Origin: Dongia_B soli
GTDB taxonomy: Bacteria; Pseudomonadota; Alphaproteobacteria; Dongiales; Dongiaceae
DNA length: 64,000 nt
Reading direction: 5' to 3'
Assembly (NCBI RefSeq): GCF_034044715.1
Contig: NZ_JAXCLW010000005.1
Coordinates: forward strand, 124,001 to 188,000
The position numbers and the translations under genes were made by a program. This document shows, piece after piece, positions 53,609 through 62,952 of the stretch; positions within the stretch are counted from its first letter, which is position 1; the number at the start of each line of letters is the position of its first letter. The notes beneath the pieces are model-generated. The model worked only from the letters and a program-made list of their open reading frames with translations, had not been told where the DNA came from and did no database searches.

Positions 53609-54120
53609 ATTCCGCTCCCTTGTTCATTGCTCGCCTTATCGAGATGCGGCGCCTGATCCCGGATCAAGCGGCGTTCAAAGCATTGGTTCCCTTCTGCCGG
53701 CGAGAACGAATGCAACAGTCCGCTTGATCTCTTCATCCGCGCGATAAGGCTGCGCAGGCTAGCCGAGGAACACTTGCGCGTTTTGCCTGTTGACGTGCTG
53801 GTGCATTCCCGAATGTGAAAACCGCTTCTCCTGCCAGTTGCGCAGCACGTGTTGTTGTCGCCGTTGGTGATTTTATCGAGTGCAGCCGGCACCGAAGCGG
53901 TACGGGGAGATGTGCGGACGGATTTAGTTCCGGCTGCCATCAGAAGAACGTGCGGCCGCGGCAGCGAAGCGAGGGAGGAATTTGGCAGTGGAACCGAACG
54001 GGCTGGAGAGGCCATCCTCCGGATCGCGCGATTTCGGCACCGCTGCCATCGCGGTCGATGCGATCGCGGCGATATAGAAAGCCTCGAAAAGATCGTCGAT
54101 CCGTAGGTGTCGCCCGATAT
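53609..54120. other. 512-bp intergenic region
   Basis: Upstream of the DUF892 operon and downstream of the GATase gene. Apart from the weak EcfG-like site at 53666-53690 I see no gene, repeat or clear hairpin. Confidence 0.55.
53666..53690 (-). promoter_or_regulatory. Near-consensus EcfG-type promoter of DUF892 operon
   Basis: Minus strand: GGAAC (53686-53690) then 16 bases and GCTT (53666-53669) in place of CGTT, 58 bases upstream of ATG 53608. One -10 base fails the core GTT, so this is tentative. Confidence 0.35.
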
Positions 54121-54921
54121 TTAGCTGCTGTTGCGCAGTGTATGGTTGTGCCGGTCCCTGGCCGCCGCGGCAAAGGCGGCAATCAGCGGATGGTGTTCGC
54201 CGCGCAAGGCGGCGCGTTCCGGCTGAAACAAAGTGGCGATGAAGAAGGGGTGTCCATTGCTGCCGATGTTGCGGTCGATAGTGCGGGTGCCGAGTTCGAA
54301 GGCACGCGGCTCGCCGGCGGGATCGAATCCGGTGAAGCGCAGGCCGCCGCGCGCCACGCCGCCATCGATCAGCGCGCGATAGGCCGGATTGAATCCGTAG
54401 CTGCAATGATAGCGCTCGACGGTGCTGGTGCGGCCGAAGATCTCGGCAAGACGCGAACCCGGGGTGAAATTGATCGTGCCCGTGGCTCCTTTCAATGAAC
54501 AGGCAAGGGGCGCGATCACTGGCATTTCCGCCTCCGGGTTTGATTCCGCATGATCCGCAGCGCGCTGGTCCAGCACCTCGCGGATATAATCGATCAGGGC
54601 ATGCTGGAAGCCGCCGCAGGTGCCGAGGAAGGGCAAGCGGGTTTCGCGGGCGGTGCGAATGGCGGCAAGCGCGCCTTCCATGCTGCGATAGGGGCTGCCC
54701 GGCACGCACCAGATGCCGTCGTAATTGGCGAGCAAGGCGGCGGCATCGGTGCGCGCTTCGGGTACCGTCTCGGTGCCGATCCAGCTGAAGCCGATCTCGG
54801 TTCCCAGCATCGTGCCAGCCATGGCAAGGGATAGGGGAATCCCCTGATGCGCTTCCTTTGCGGGATTGTGATCGCCTATCAAAGCGATGCGAAGCGGTGC
54901 GGTACGATGCGGCTCGGCCAT
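54121..54921 (-). CDS. CTP-synthase-related class I glutamine amidotransferase-like protein
   Basis: 266 residues resembling the C-terminal amidotransferase domain of PyrG without its synthetase half. The nucleophile Cys102 is in FLGTCGGFQH. The triad His is replaced by Gln233 (LFQPE; PyrG has QFHPE), while Glu235 is kept. The family is known as CTP synthase C-terminal region-related (seleno)proteins, where Cys can be Sec. Role unknown; a full glutaminase is doubtful without the His. Starts 44 bases from the end of the LysR gene on the same strand. Confidence 0.85.
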   Translation of the reverse strand: MAEPHRTAPLRIALIGDHNPAKEAHQGIPLSLAMAGTMLGTEIGFSWIGTETVPEARTDAAALLANYDGIWCVPGSPYRSMEGALAAIRTARETRLPFLGTCGGFQHALIDYIREVLDQRAADHAESNPEAEMPVIAPLACSLKGATGTINFTPGSRLAEIFGRTSTVERYHCSYGFNPAYRALIDGGVARGGLRFTGFDPAGEPRAFELGTRTIDRNIGSNGHPFFIATLFQPERAALRGEHHPLIAAFAAAARDRHNHTLRNSS

Positions 54922-54965
54922 GAGACGGTTCCTTCTTTGACCAGATTATAGCGCGTTTCCCGGCA

Positions 54966-55859
54966 TCATGCCGCCATGCCGCGTTGTTCCAGCGCGGTCT
55001 CGATCCAGTCGATGACGGCGCCGATCCGGGCGAGCGGCCGCTGGTCGGGATGGATGAGCAGCCAGATCTCGCGTTCCGGCAAAGCCGGCCAGTCCTTGTC
55101 CTTCAAGCGGCGAAACGCGGGATCGCCTTTCACCAGTGCGATCGGCAGCAGGGATTTGCCAAGGCCGGCCCGCACGGCCGCGACGATGCTCTCCGGATCA
55201 TTGACTGCAAGCGGCACGCGGCCGTCATGATCCCGCGCCGACATCTGCATCAGCCACTTTGCCTGGGGTATCTGCGCCATGCTCTCGTCATAGGTGATCC
55301 AGGGCAAGGCGGCGGCCTCGCGCGCCGAGGCGGCGGCCGGGGCATAAACCGCATAGGCCAGCAGGCCGACCTTGCGGGTCAGCACCGCCGCGCCGACATC
55401 GCTGCGCGGCCGGCCGAGACGCAAGGCGATATCGGTCTCGCGCTTGGTCAGGCTGAGATAGCGCATATCGGCAACCAGTTCGATCTGCAAACCGCGATGC
55501 TTCTCCTGCAGCAGGCCCATGGCCGGAAGCAGCACGCTATTGACCAGGATCGGCACGGAGGTCAGCCGCACCTTGCCGATCGCCGCCGCATCCTTGCCGG
55601 CGACCGCGCCATGCAGCCGGTTCACATCCTGCTCCACCTGTTCGGCAAATCCCATGGCAACCTCTCCGGCTTCGCTGGGCAGCAGCCGGCCGCCGGGCGC
55701 GCGCACGAAAAGCCGCGCTTCCAGCGCCTTTTCCACCGCACTCAGGCGGCGGCTCACCGTCGTCTCATCGACGCCGAGCAGCCGCGCCGCCGCGGCCAGG
55801 CTGTTGCCACGTGCGATGGCCAGGATGTAGCGCAGATCATTCCAGTTGATGGCCTGCAT
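54966..55859 (-). CDS. LysR-family transcriptional regulator
   Basis: 297 residues. The N-terminal winged helix has WNDLRYILAIARGNSLAAAA and DETTVSRRLSAVEKAL. The effector domain follows with LVADMRYLSLTKRETDIALR. It should act as a tetramer on a promoter near itself. ATG 55859 is chosen because AGGAAG lies 9 bases upstream and LysR proteins start MxxxxWNDLR; ATGs at 55880 and 55901 are alternatives. The neighbouring DUF1127 gene is divergent, and the amidotransferase-like gene follows on the same strand. Confidence 0.92.
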   Translation of the reverse strand: MQAINWNDLRYILAIARGNSLAAAARLLGVDETTVSRRLSAVEKALEARLFVRAPGGRLLPSEAGEVAMGFAEQVEQDVNRLHGAVAGKDAAAIGKVRLTSVPILVNSVLLPAMGLLQEKHRGLQIELVADMRYLSLTKRETDIALRLGRPRSDVGAAVLTRKVGLLAYAVYAPAAASAREAAALPWITYDESMAQIPQAKWLMQMSARDHDGRVPLAVNDPESIVAAVRAGLGKSLLPIALVKGDPAFRRLKDKDWPALPEREIWLLIHPDQRPLARIGAVIDWIETALEQRGMAA

Positions 55860-55976
55860 TTTTGCAGCTTCCTTTCGCATAACTTCGGCTGTTCCCGGCA
55901 ATTATGCGGGCGTAAAAGAAGACCTGTCCAGCCCGCTTTCGCGCGTGCTGCTTCGACATAACGGGGAAAGGCCGTC

Positions 55977-56189
55977 ATGAGCCGCAATTTCGCTTTGCGC
56001 ATCACTGTCGGTTGCTGGGACCTGCTCGGCAGCCTGTTGCTGGCGGGATTCGACTGGCTGGCAAGGTGCCACGAGGCAGCCCGCCAGCGCCGCGCTCTCG
56101 GGGCGATGGATGACGATCAACTCAAGGATCTCGGCCTCAGCCGCGCCGATATCGAAGATGAAATCGGCCGGCCCTTCTGGCGTGTATGA
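55977..56189 (+). CDS. DUF1127 small protein
   Basis: 70 residues. The C-terminal part RRALGAMDDDQLKDLGLSRADIEDEI is the DUF1127 (YjiS-like) motif. These small Arg-rich proteins are common in alphaproteobacteria, and some affect RNA turnover or phosphate/carbon stress. Divergent from LysR with about 117 bases between the starts. Confidence 0.9.
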   Translation: MSRNFALRITVGCWDLLGSLLLAGFDWLARCHEAARQRRALGAMDDDQLKDLGLSRADIEDEIGRPFWRV

Positions 56190-56249
56190 TGGCGGCGGCG
56201 CGCCGTGCGATAGGGCAATGCAAAACGCAGCCGTTCGGCAGTCGCTCCG

Positions 56250-56281
56250 ATGGACCCACGGGTCAAGCCCCAGGGTGACGA
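56250..56281. repeat. Single palindrome end (copy 12)
   Basis: One 32-bp palindrome with three changes, between DUF1127 and OsmC genes. No right end found. Confidence 0.65.
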
Positions 56282-56373
56282 CCTTGTTTGTTGCAGCATC
56301 GTGCGATGAAGCGACCTGCTGTGCCGGCCTGCGACCAGGCAAAGAGAATAGATGACAACAAAGGAAACACCCC

Positions 56374-56847
56374 ATGCCGCATGATCACCATTACGCCACG
56401 CATCTCATCTGGACCGGCGCGGCGCAGGGACCGACCAGCGCCTATCGTGCCTATAGCCGCGACCATACGGTGCAAAGCGCTGGCAAGCCGCTGCTGCATC
56501 TGACCGCGGACGCAGCCTTTCTCGGCAAGCCCGAGCAGTACAATCCGGAAGATCTGTTACTGGCGGCCTTGTCGGGCTGTCATATGCTCACTTATCTCGC
56601 CTTGGCGGCGCGGGCGTCGCTGCATGTCGTCGGCTACGAGGACAAGGCCGAGGGCAGGATGGTGCAGAAAGATACGGGCGGCGCCTTCACGGAGGTCATG
56701 TTGCGTCCCGAGGTGATCATCGCTGCCGGCCATGATCGTGATCTCGCCTTGCACCTGCATCACCAGGCGCATGAGGATTGCTTCATTGCCGCCTCGATGA
56801 ATTTCCCGGTGCGGCACGAACCGGTCGTCACCGTCGCCGGCGCCTAG
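56374..56847 (+). CDS. OsmC-family peroxiredoxin
   Basis: 157 residues. The two redox cysteines are Cys69 in AALSGCHMLTY and Cys136 in HEDCFIAASMN, as in OsmC/Ohr. These enzymes reduce organic hydroperoxides with lipoyl or thiol partners in the cytoplasm. The short His-rich N-terminus MPHDHHYATH suits the OsmC subgroup. Converges with the DUF2934 gene. Confidence 0.92.
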   Translation: MPHDHHYATHLIWTGAAQGPTSAYRAYSRDHTVQSAGKPLLHLTADAAFLGKPEQYNPEDLLLAALSGCHMLTYLALAARASLHVVGYEDKAEGRMVQKDTGGAFTEVMLRPEVIIAAGHDRDLALHLHHQAHEDCFIAASMNFPVRHEPVVTVAGA

Positions 56848-56857
56848 GCGGGATCGC

Positions 56858-56890
56858 AAAAGAAAACCCTCCTTTCCCGGGAAAGGAGGG
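56858..56890 (-). terminator. Rho-independent terminator of DUF2934 gene
   Basis: A perfect 24-base palindrome CCCTCCTTTCCC / GGGAAAGGAGGG (56867-56890) is followed on the minus strand by TTTTCTTTTG. It lies 47 bases past the DUF2934 stop and 20 bases past the OsmC stop, so it could act for both in part. Confidence 0.8.
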
Positions 56891-56936
56891 TGCGGGCAGT
56901 CGCGCTGGCGGGCGGTCGTGCTATACGAGCCGCGGC

Positions 56937-57128
56937 CTAGCGGCCCCGTTTGCCGATCTCGGATTCTTGATTGATCGGATAAGGATCGACCGGCAGGCCC
57001 ATCTGCTCTTCCTCTTCGATCATCTTGCGGGCGAGTTCCATGTAATCTTCCGCCTTGTGCTGGTCATCGCCCTGTTCCTTCCATATTTTGTGCGCGCGCT
57101 GGCGGATGCGGTCTTCTGATACCGTCAT
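56937..57128 (-). CDS. DUF2934 small protein
   Basis: 63 residues. VSEDRIRQRAHKIWKEQGDD matches the DUF2934 motif (RIRxRAYxIWxxEG). The protein is hydrophilic and highly charged. An EcfG-type promoter lies 37 bases upstream and a terminator follows, so it is a monocistronic stress gene; function unknown. Confidence 0.88.
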   Translation of the reverse strand: MTVSEDRIRQRAHKIWKEQGDDQHKAEDYMELARKMIEEEEQMGLPVDPYPINQESEIGKRGR

Positions 57129-57164
57129 CTATCCCTCCTGACGTCGAATTTCGTTATTCGTGAA

Positions 57165-57189
57165 AACACATGAGACGAAGCGGAGTTCC
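57165..57189 (-). promoter_or_regulatory. EcfG-type general stress promoter of DUF2934 gene
   Basis: Minus strand: GGAAC (57185-57189), 17 bases, GTT (57165-57167), with T before GTT; 37 bases upstream of ATG 57128. Confidence 0.75.
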
Positions 57190-57286
57190 GGTTGCGGCCT
57201 TGGTTTGAATGGCCGGCGCACCTATGCTGCGAGCGGGAGACGCCTTCGCCATTCACTGGCTTGACCCGTGTTGGAAGGAGAATGAG

Positions 57287-58360
57287 ATGCCGAAGATGAA
57301 AGCAGCGATCTTCGTCGAACCCGGCCGCATCGATCTCGACGACAAAGCCATTCCCGATATCGGTCCCCTGGATGCGCTGATGCGCGTGACCACCACGACG
57401 ATTTGCGGCACCGATGTGCATATCCTGAAGGGTGAATATCCGGTCGCCAGAGGTCTTATCGTCGGCCATGAACCGGTCGGTATCATCGAGCGGCTTGGTT
57501 CGTCCGTCAGCGGCTATCGCGAGGGTCAGCGGGTGATCGCCGGGGCGATTACGCCCAGCGGCCATTCTTATGCCTGCCTTTGTGGTTGCGCCTCGCAGGA
57601 TGGCGCCGGCACGCGCCATGGCTTCAAGGCGATGGGCGGCTGGAAATTCGGCAACACGATCGATGGCTGCCAGGCGGAATATGTGCTGGTGCCCGATGCC
57701 ATGGCGAATCTGAGCCCGGTTCCCGATCATCTCAGCGACGATGAAGTGCTGATGTGCCCGGATATCATGTCGACCGGTTTTTCCGGCGCGGAAAGCGGCA
57801 AGGTGCGGATCGGCGATGCCGTCGCCATCTTCGCTTTGGGGCCGATCGGCCTTTGCGCCGTGGCGGGCGCGAAGCTGATGGGTGCCACCACCATCATCGG
57901 CGTCGATACCGTGCCGGCGCGGATCGAGATCGCGCGCAGGCTCGGCGCCACGCATGTGGTGGATTTCAAACAAGCCGAACCGGTCGCGGAGATCATGCGC
58001 CTGACCGATGGCCGCGGCGTCGATGTCGCCATCGAAGCCCTGGGCACCCAGGCGACCTTTGAATCCTGCCTGCGCGTGCTGCGCCCTGGTGGATGCTTGT
58101 CGAGCCTGGGCGTCTATTCCACCGATCTCAAAATTCCGCTCGATGCTTTCGCTGCCGGTCTCGGCGATATCAGCATCGTCACCACACTTTGTCCCGGCGG
58201 GAAGGAGCGGATGCGGCGGCTGATGGAGGTGATCGCCTCCGGCCGCGCCGATCTGAAGCCGCTCGTCACCCATCGTTTCAAGTTGGATGAGATCGTCGCA
58301 GCCTATGACCTCTTCGCCCATCAGCGCGACGGCGTGCTGAAAATCGCGATCACGCCTTGA
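57287..58360 (+). CDS. Zinc-dependent NAD(P) secondary alcohol dehydrogenase
   Basis: 357 residues. Catalytic zinc ligands Cys40 (TTTTICGTDVH), His61-Glu62 (VGHEPVG) and the later DIMSTGFSGAE block are typical of tetrameric MDR secondary alcohol dehydrogenases (isopropanol type). No structural zinc lobe of four Cys is seen. The Rossmann motif is ALGPIGLCAVAGAK. Oxidises secondary alcohols or reduces ketones. ATG 57287 lies six bases after GGAAGGAG. The gene stands alone, divergent from DUF2934. Confidence 0.93.
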   Translation: MPKMKAAIFVEPGRIDLDDKAIPDIGPLDALMRVTTTTICGTDVHILKGEYPVARGLIVGHEPVGIIERLGSSVSGYREGQRVIAGAITPSGHSYACLCGCASQDGAGTRHGFKAMGGWKFGNTIDGCQAEYVLVPDAMANLSPVPDHLSDDEVLMCPDIMSTGFSGAESGKVRIGDAVAIFALGPIGLCAVAGAKLMGATTIIGVDTVPARIEIARRLGATHVVDFKQAEPVAEIMRLTDGRGVDVAIEALGTQATFESCLRVLRPGGCLSSLGVYSTDLKIPLDAFAAGLGDISIVTTLCPGGKERMRRLMEVIASGRADLKPLVTHRFKLDEIVAAYDLFAHQRDGVLKIAITP

Positions 58361-58493
58361 TCACCCGCGCGGCGCGGTGGTTCCGCTTGCGAGATCCCGG
58401 AAAGCTTCCGGATCGAATCCGCCTAGCCTTGGGTGGCTGCTTTACGTCAGTGCACGCGCTATATAATGTGCAGGCATTATTCGGAGATATGTC

Positions 58494-58784
58494 ATGCCAG
58501 CCTACGTGCACATCAATTTGCGGGTCATCGACCCCGCCAAGCAGGCCGCGCTTGCTCCTCGCTTTCAGGCTGCTCTGGAAGAGGCGGGTGGGCGGATTCT
58601 GTATTTCGGTCGTGTCGCGCAGGTTCTTGAAGGCGATGAGACGCCTTTACCGATGGCTGGCGTGCTTGAGTTTCCGACGCTGGCCCAGGCGCTTGCATTC
58701 TACAATTCGGAGACGTACGCCCCGATCAAAGCAGAACGCCGTGAAGCCCAGCAAGCGAGAATGTTTGTTGTTGAAACCGGCTGA
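58494..58784 (+). CDS. DUF1330 family protein
   Basis: 96 residues with VHINLRVIDPAKQAALAPRF at the start and LEFPTLAQALAFYNSETYAPI in the middle, the ferredoxin-like DUF1330 pattern. Small cytoplasmic protein of unknown function. Not obviously linked to neighbours. Confidence 0.85.
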   Translation: MPAYVHINLRVIDPAKQAALAPRFQAALEEAGGRILYFGRVAQVLEGDETPLPMAGVLEFPTLAQALAFYNSETYAPIKAERREAQQARMFVVETG

Positions 58785-58959
58785 TCGCGTGCGTGCCGAC
58801 CGGCCACCGCCGCTTATCCTCGGCGCGATCACCTTTCAGTACTCGTAGAACGGATGACTGCCGCAGTCTCGACGGCATTCTCGGGATACTGCGTTTGGGG
58901 CCGCGATAGCGCAAGGTGCCGGCGATGGCGATGCTGGCCGCGGCATCGGAGTCCATGGC

Positions 58960-60300
58960 TTAGGATTTAGGTGGGAGGGAGCGGTCCAGCGAGCCAGGCA
59001 CCGATGACTCGGGTGCTGGCGCTTCCAGCGTGGGGTTTGCCGGCGCCGGTGAGCGGGCGCGCAACAACGGCCGCAAGGTGAGGCCCTGGACCAGTACGGT
59101 AAAGACCACGACGGCATAGGTCGCTGCAAAAATCAGCGGATAATGTTCATCGCGCGGCACCGAAAGCGCCAGGGCGATGGAGACCCCGCCGCGCGCGCCG
59201 GCCCAGAGCAGGACGCCGAGCGAAACGCGCGGCGCTTCCGTCATCCTGTGCAGCAGGATGAGCGGTAAAGCGGTCGAAATCAGGCGGGCGATCAGCGCGA
59301 CCGGAATGGCGGCCAGGGCGGAAATCAGCAGCAAGCGGGTCGGCGCCGGATTGGCCGCCAGTTCCAGCCCGACCAGCAGGAACAGCACCATGTTCAGGAT
59401 ATCGCCGATCAGCACCCAGAACTTCACCGAATATTCGCGGCTCTGCCGGCTCATCGATTGTTCGACGCCATGATAGCCGAAGATCAGGCCGGACATGGCG
59501 GCGGTGACGGGACCGCTGACATGCAGCGTCTGGGCCAAGGTATAGCCGCCCAGGACCAAAGCGAGGCTGATCATCACCTCGACCTTGTAATCGTCGATGC
59601 GGCGCACGCCCTGCAGGGCCAGCCAGCCGATCAACATGCCGAACAGAACGCCGCCGATCGCCTCGCGGCAGAACAGTAACAGGGCTTCGCTCCAGGTGAA
59701 ACTTTCCGGCGCCAAGGCGGCCGTCGTGGCGAGGCTGAAAAGGACGATGGCGACGCCGTCATTGAACAGGCTTTCGCCGGCCAGGGTCGCCTTCAAACTG
59801 GCCGGTATGCGGGCACTTTCGGTGACGCCTTCAACCGCCGTCGGATCGGTCGGACTGATGAGCGCGCCGAAAATGAGGCACCATAGAAAGGGTATGGCAG
59901 CACCGAGCCAGCCGAGCACCAGCCAGAACCCGATGGCGATCACCGCGGTGGACAAGACGACGCTGATGCTGCTGAGGCTCATCACCTGCCAGGCATTGCG
60001 CCGCAAAGCCGGGAAGTCTACCTGCACCGCGAGAGAAAACAGCAGGAAGGAGAGCAATCCGTTCAGCAATGTGGCGCGCAGGCTGATGCGATCCAGGAAA
60101 TCACGCAGCCGCTCCAGCGCCCGCAGCTCCGGCGCCGCATGATCCAGGGCGATCACCGCCACCGCCGCAAGACTGCCCATGAGGGTGAGCGCAATGGCCG
60201 GCGGCAGATGCAGCAGGTGATAATTGAGATAAGCCAGGACAGTGGTGGCGAAGATCAGGATCGCCGCGATTTCGAAAGGGCTAAGGCCGGTCGGCTCCAT
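58960..60300 (-). CDS. CPA1-family cation/proton antiporter
   Basis: 446 residues, about 12 membrane helices. LISPTDPTAVEGV carries the conserved Asp of helix 5 and ATLAGESLFNDGVAIVLFSL the ND motif of helix 6, as in NhaP/CPA1 Na+(K+)/H+ antiporters. It would export Na+ or K+ in exchange for H+ under salt or alkaline stress. An EcfG-type promoter lies at 60348-60372. The C-terminal 40 residues form a short hydrophilic tail rather than a regulatory domain. Confidence 0.93.
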   Translation of the reverse strand: MEPTGLSPFEIAAILIFATTVLAYLNYHLLHLPPAIALTLMGSLAAVAVIALDHAAPELRALERLRDFLDRISLRATLLNGLLSFLLFSLAVQVDFPALRRNAWQVMSLSSISVVLSTAVIAIGFWLVLGWLGAAIPFLWCLIFGALISPTDPTAVEGVTESARIPASLKATLAGESLFNDGVAIVLFSLATTAALAPESFTWSEALLLFCREAIGGVLFGMLIGWLALQGVRRIDDYKVEVMISLALVLGGYTLAQTLHVSGPVTAAMSGLIFGYHGVEQSMSRQSREYSVKFWVLIGDILNMVLFLLVGLELAANPAPTRLLLISALAAIPVALIARLISTALPLILLHRMTEAPRVSLGVLLWAGARGGVSIALALSVPRDEHYPLIFAATYAVVVFTVLVQGLTLRPLLRARSPAPANPTLEAPAPESSVPGSLDRSLPPKS

Positions 60301-60347
60301 ACGGCAGGTCTTGTCCCTCTAGCGGTGGAAGCGGCATGTCGACTGAC

Positions 60348-60372
60348 AACAGGCCTTGCCGCCGCAAGTTCC
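60348..60372 (-). promoter_or_regulatory. EcfG-type general stress promoter of the antiporter gene
   Basis: Minus strand: GGAAC (60368-60372), 17 bases, GTT (60348-60350), with T before GTT; 48 bases upstream of ATG 60300. Confidence 0.75.
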
Positions 60373-60416
60373 CACGCGAGGCGCGTTGCCATTCAGACTT
60401 AGACGGGTGCGGATAT

Positions 60417-61070
60417 CTACGACCGGGGTGGTTCGACTCTGTCGGGATTGAGGCTGTAGGTGCCCATGATCTGCGCCTGGGCAAGGATGCGGCCCTGGAT
60501 CGCCTCGCGCAGATTGGTGCCGGTCAGCTCGGCTTTGACATCCAGCCGCGCCACATCCAGTGCATAAAGCGTGAAGAAGTAATGATGCACCAGGCTGTCA
60601 TTCCAGGGCGGGCAGGGGCCGTCATAGCCGTAATAGGTGCCGCTCATCTCCGGATCGTCGGCAAAATAGCCGGTGTAATCGTTGATGCCGTGCCGCATCA
60701 TGCCGCTGCTATCCGCCGATACCTGGGGCCCCGGCTTGCCGCGTGGCGTGACGCCGTTGCTATGGCTGCCGGCGGCGATCTCGCGCATTGCAGCGGGAAT
60801 GTCGATCAGGGTCCAGTGAAAGAAGTCGATGCGCGGGAGATCGGCCGGCACATCCCGGTCTTCCTTGTTTACATCCTCGGCCTGGCTCGGCACGTCCTTG
60901 TCGTGAACGATCAGCGCGAAGGATTTCGTTCCCGGCGGCACTTCATCCCAGGCAAGATGCGGATTGCGGTTGCCCGAAAAGGCCATATGGGTCTTTGGCG
61001 CGATCACGCCCAACGCGAATTCTGCGGGAATTTCCAGGCCATCGGCGAAACTGTTGCTGCACAGATTCAT
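60417..61070 (-). CDS. YbhB/YbcL-type Raf-kinase-inhibitor-like (PEBP) protein
   Basis: 217 residues. SGNRNPHLAWDEVPPGTKSF and YDGPCPPWNDSLVHHY are the two PEBP signatures (DPDxP-like and GPxxP blocks). PEBP proteins bind phosphate-bearing or small ligands. In bacteria the role is unknown. AGGAG precedes ATG 61070. No signal peptide. It lies upstream on the same strand as the antiporter, with that gene's EcfG promoter between them. Confidence 0.92.
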   Translation of the reverse strand: MNLCSNSFADGLEIPAEFALGVIAPKTHMAFSGNRNPHLAWDEVPPGTKSFALIVHDKDVPSQAEDVNKEDRDVPADLPRIDFFHWTLIDIPAAMREIAAGSHSNGVTPRGKPGPQVSADSSGMMRHGINDYTGYFADDPEMSGTYYGYDGPCPPWNDSLVHHYFFTLYALDVARLDVKAELTGTNLREAIQGRILAQAQIMGTYSLNPDRVEPPRS

Positions 61071-61493
61071 CTCTGACTCCTGCGTGTGGGAGCGGTCGGC
61101 GCTGATCGGCCATGAAGTCTAGCGCAGAGGCATAGTCGTTTGAAATTGGGCGATGGTATCAAAAGGCGGTGAAGCAACGCGGCCCGGCAGATGTACGTCC
61201 TAGGAGCGCGTGACATCGGTCACAGCACGATGCGCCTGGCGGGTATAAGCGTGGAATGCATAAGGGCGCGCTCCTGCAACGCCATGCCCCGTCTCCGCCA
61301 TGCCCCCGTCTCCGCCATGGACCTCTCGGGTCAAGCCCGAGGGTGACAACCTTGTATGTCATCGCCGCCTTGCGATGACCGCTGCCCGCCATTCATCGCG
61401 TGCTGCAGGCAACAAGGCGCTTGTCACCCTGGAACTCGATCCAAGGGTCCATCGGAACGACTGATGAATGTTCACCGGCCTGCACCAGCGCCT
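61071..61493. other. 423-bp intergenic region with a palindromic element
   Basis: No gene. Contains one paired-palindrome element at 61317-61452 and nothing else recognisable; it is the leader of the PEBP gene and the trailer of the Rieske gene. Confidence 0.6.
61317..61452. repeat. Paired-palindrome element (copy 13)
   Basis: Ends 61317-61349 (one extra T) and 61421-61452 (several changes); 136 bp in total. Confidence 0.75.
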
Positions 61494-62729
61494 TCACCCG
61501 ATCGAACGCAGATACCAATCGACGAAGCGCCGGGCGCCGCCTTCCATCGGGGCATAGGGGCCGGGCTCGTAGAAGGCGGAGTTGATGCCTTGCTGGTTGA
61601 GCTCGATGATGCGCTTGTCGGCGATGCTGGTGACGTTCCAGAGCCAGGTGAGGCGGGCGAGATCGTAATCGATCCCTTCCCTGGCATCGTCGCGCACCAG
61701 CCAGATCACTTCCATCTCCGTCCGATCCACGGTCTTCGGGATGAAGCGGTAGATCAGGCCGTGATCGGGATAGGCGAGAAAATTGCTGACCGGGCCGACA
61801 TCGAAGAAGGTGACGCCGCCATCGTAATCGGTGAAGTCGCCCATCAGCGGCGCCACCGGCCCGCCATCCTCGCTACCGCTGACCGCCCCTTCGGTGAGCG
61901 CAGAGCGCAGGGCATCGGCAGTTTCCTGGCCGTGCTCGGCATGTAGCGCGTAACGGTCAAGCTCGCAGATCGCCACACCGAGGGAGACGCTGCGCTGCCG
62001 GAGCTTCGCATCGATCTCGGTATTCTGCGCCGGCGGGCGCGCAAAGACATGATGGCGCGAATATTCCTGATGTGCCGGGCTGCAGTGATAGCATTCCATG
62101 TAATTTTCGACGGCGAGCTTCCAATTCGCCTTGACCGGAAAGGTCGCACGATGGGCGATCTTCGCCGCGGCCCAGCCATAGGGTTTCGCCGTGCCGGCCA
62201 TCACTTCCTCGACATGGACAAGGCCGAGCGGCGTTTCCGCGAAGGAGATGAAGATCAGGCCCTCGATGACACGCAGGTGAATCTGCTTAAGGCCATGAGC
62301 GTCGCGATCGAATTCGGCCGGCATCAACCTTGCCGAGCGCAAGGCGCCATCGGTGCCATAGGTCCAGGCATGATAAGGGCAGACGAAGCTGCGGGCATTG
62401 CCGGCGGGTTCGGTGCAGAGCCGCGAACCGCGATGACGGCAGACATTGAGCAAGGCCCGGATCTCGCCATCCTGGCCGCGGCAAAGGATGACGGATTCGC
62501 TGGCGATCTCGACCGTGACGAAATCACCCGGCCGCGGCAGGCTGCTGAGATGGCCGGCGCAGAGCCAATGCGGCATGATCATGCGCTGCATTTCATGCTT
62601 GAAGATCGCCCCATCATTATAGAAAGGCTGCTGCAAGGCATGGCCCGGCTTTTGCGCGGCGATCAGTTGCGTCAGCATCTCGCTGGGTTGCGAATGCAAG
62701 CGACCCTCCCTCGTCAATCCTTTCGGCAT
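61494..62729 (-). CDS. Rieske 2Fe-2S aromatic-ring/quaternary-amine oxygenase, alpha subunit
   Basis: 411 residues. Rieske ligands are Cys97-x-His99 (NVCRHRG) and Cys117-x-x-His120 (FVCPYHAW). The mononuclear iron site is NYMECYHCSPAH with His215 and His220. Similar single-subunit enzymes demethylate glycine betaine, stachydrine or carnitine, or hydroxylate choline (GbcA/StcD/CMO type). The reductase partner is not in the window. Start ATG 62729. The TPP enzyme gene on the other strand starts 223 bases away. Confidence 0.91.
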   Translation of the reverse strand: MPKGLTREGRLHSQPSEMLTQLIAAQKPGHALQQPFYNDGAIFKHEMQRMIMPHWLCAGHLSSLPRPGDFVTVEIASESVILCRGQDGEIRALLNVCRHRGSRLCTEPAGNARSFVCPYHAWTYGTDGALRSARLMPAEFDRDAHGLKQIHLRVIEGLIFISFAETPLGLVHVEEVMAGTAKPYGWAAAKIAHRATFPVKANWKLAVENYMECYHCSPAHQEYSRHHVFARPPAQNTEIDAKLRQRSVSLGVAICELDRYALHAEHGQETADALRSALTEGAVSGSEDGGPVAPLMGDFTDYDGGVTFFDVGPVSNFLAYPDHGLIYRFIPKTVDRTEMEVIWLVRDDAREGIDYDLARLTWLWNVTSIADKRIIELNQQGINSAFYEPGPYAPMEGGARRFVDWYLRSIG

Positions 62730-62952
62730 CGTTCTTGATTGATACCCAACCTAGCGTCTGCGATTTGCGCGATCAAGGATTCCTTGAATGAGAATTCAAA
62801 AAGAGAGCGTCATGCGGATGTCGTCATGGCGGTCATGCGTAAGCTCAGCCTGTGCGGGAAGAAGGCTGCCTTGACAAGATAGCATTGCACCTTGCCTGCA
62901 TCCGGCACTAACCTTGCGGACGAACTCATTGTTCTATTTGGAGTATGTGATA

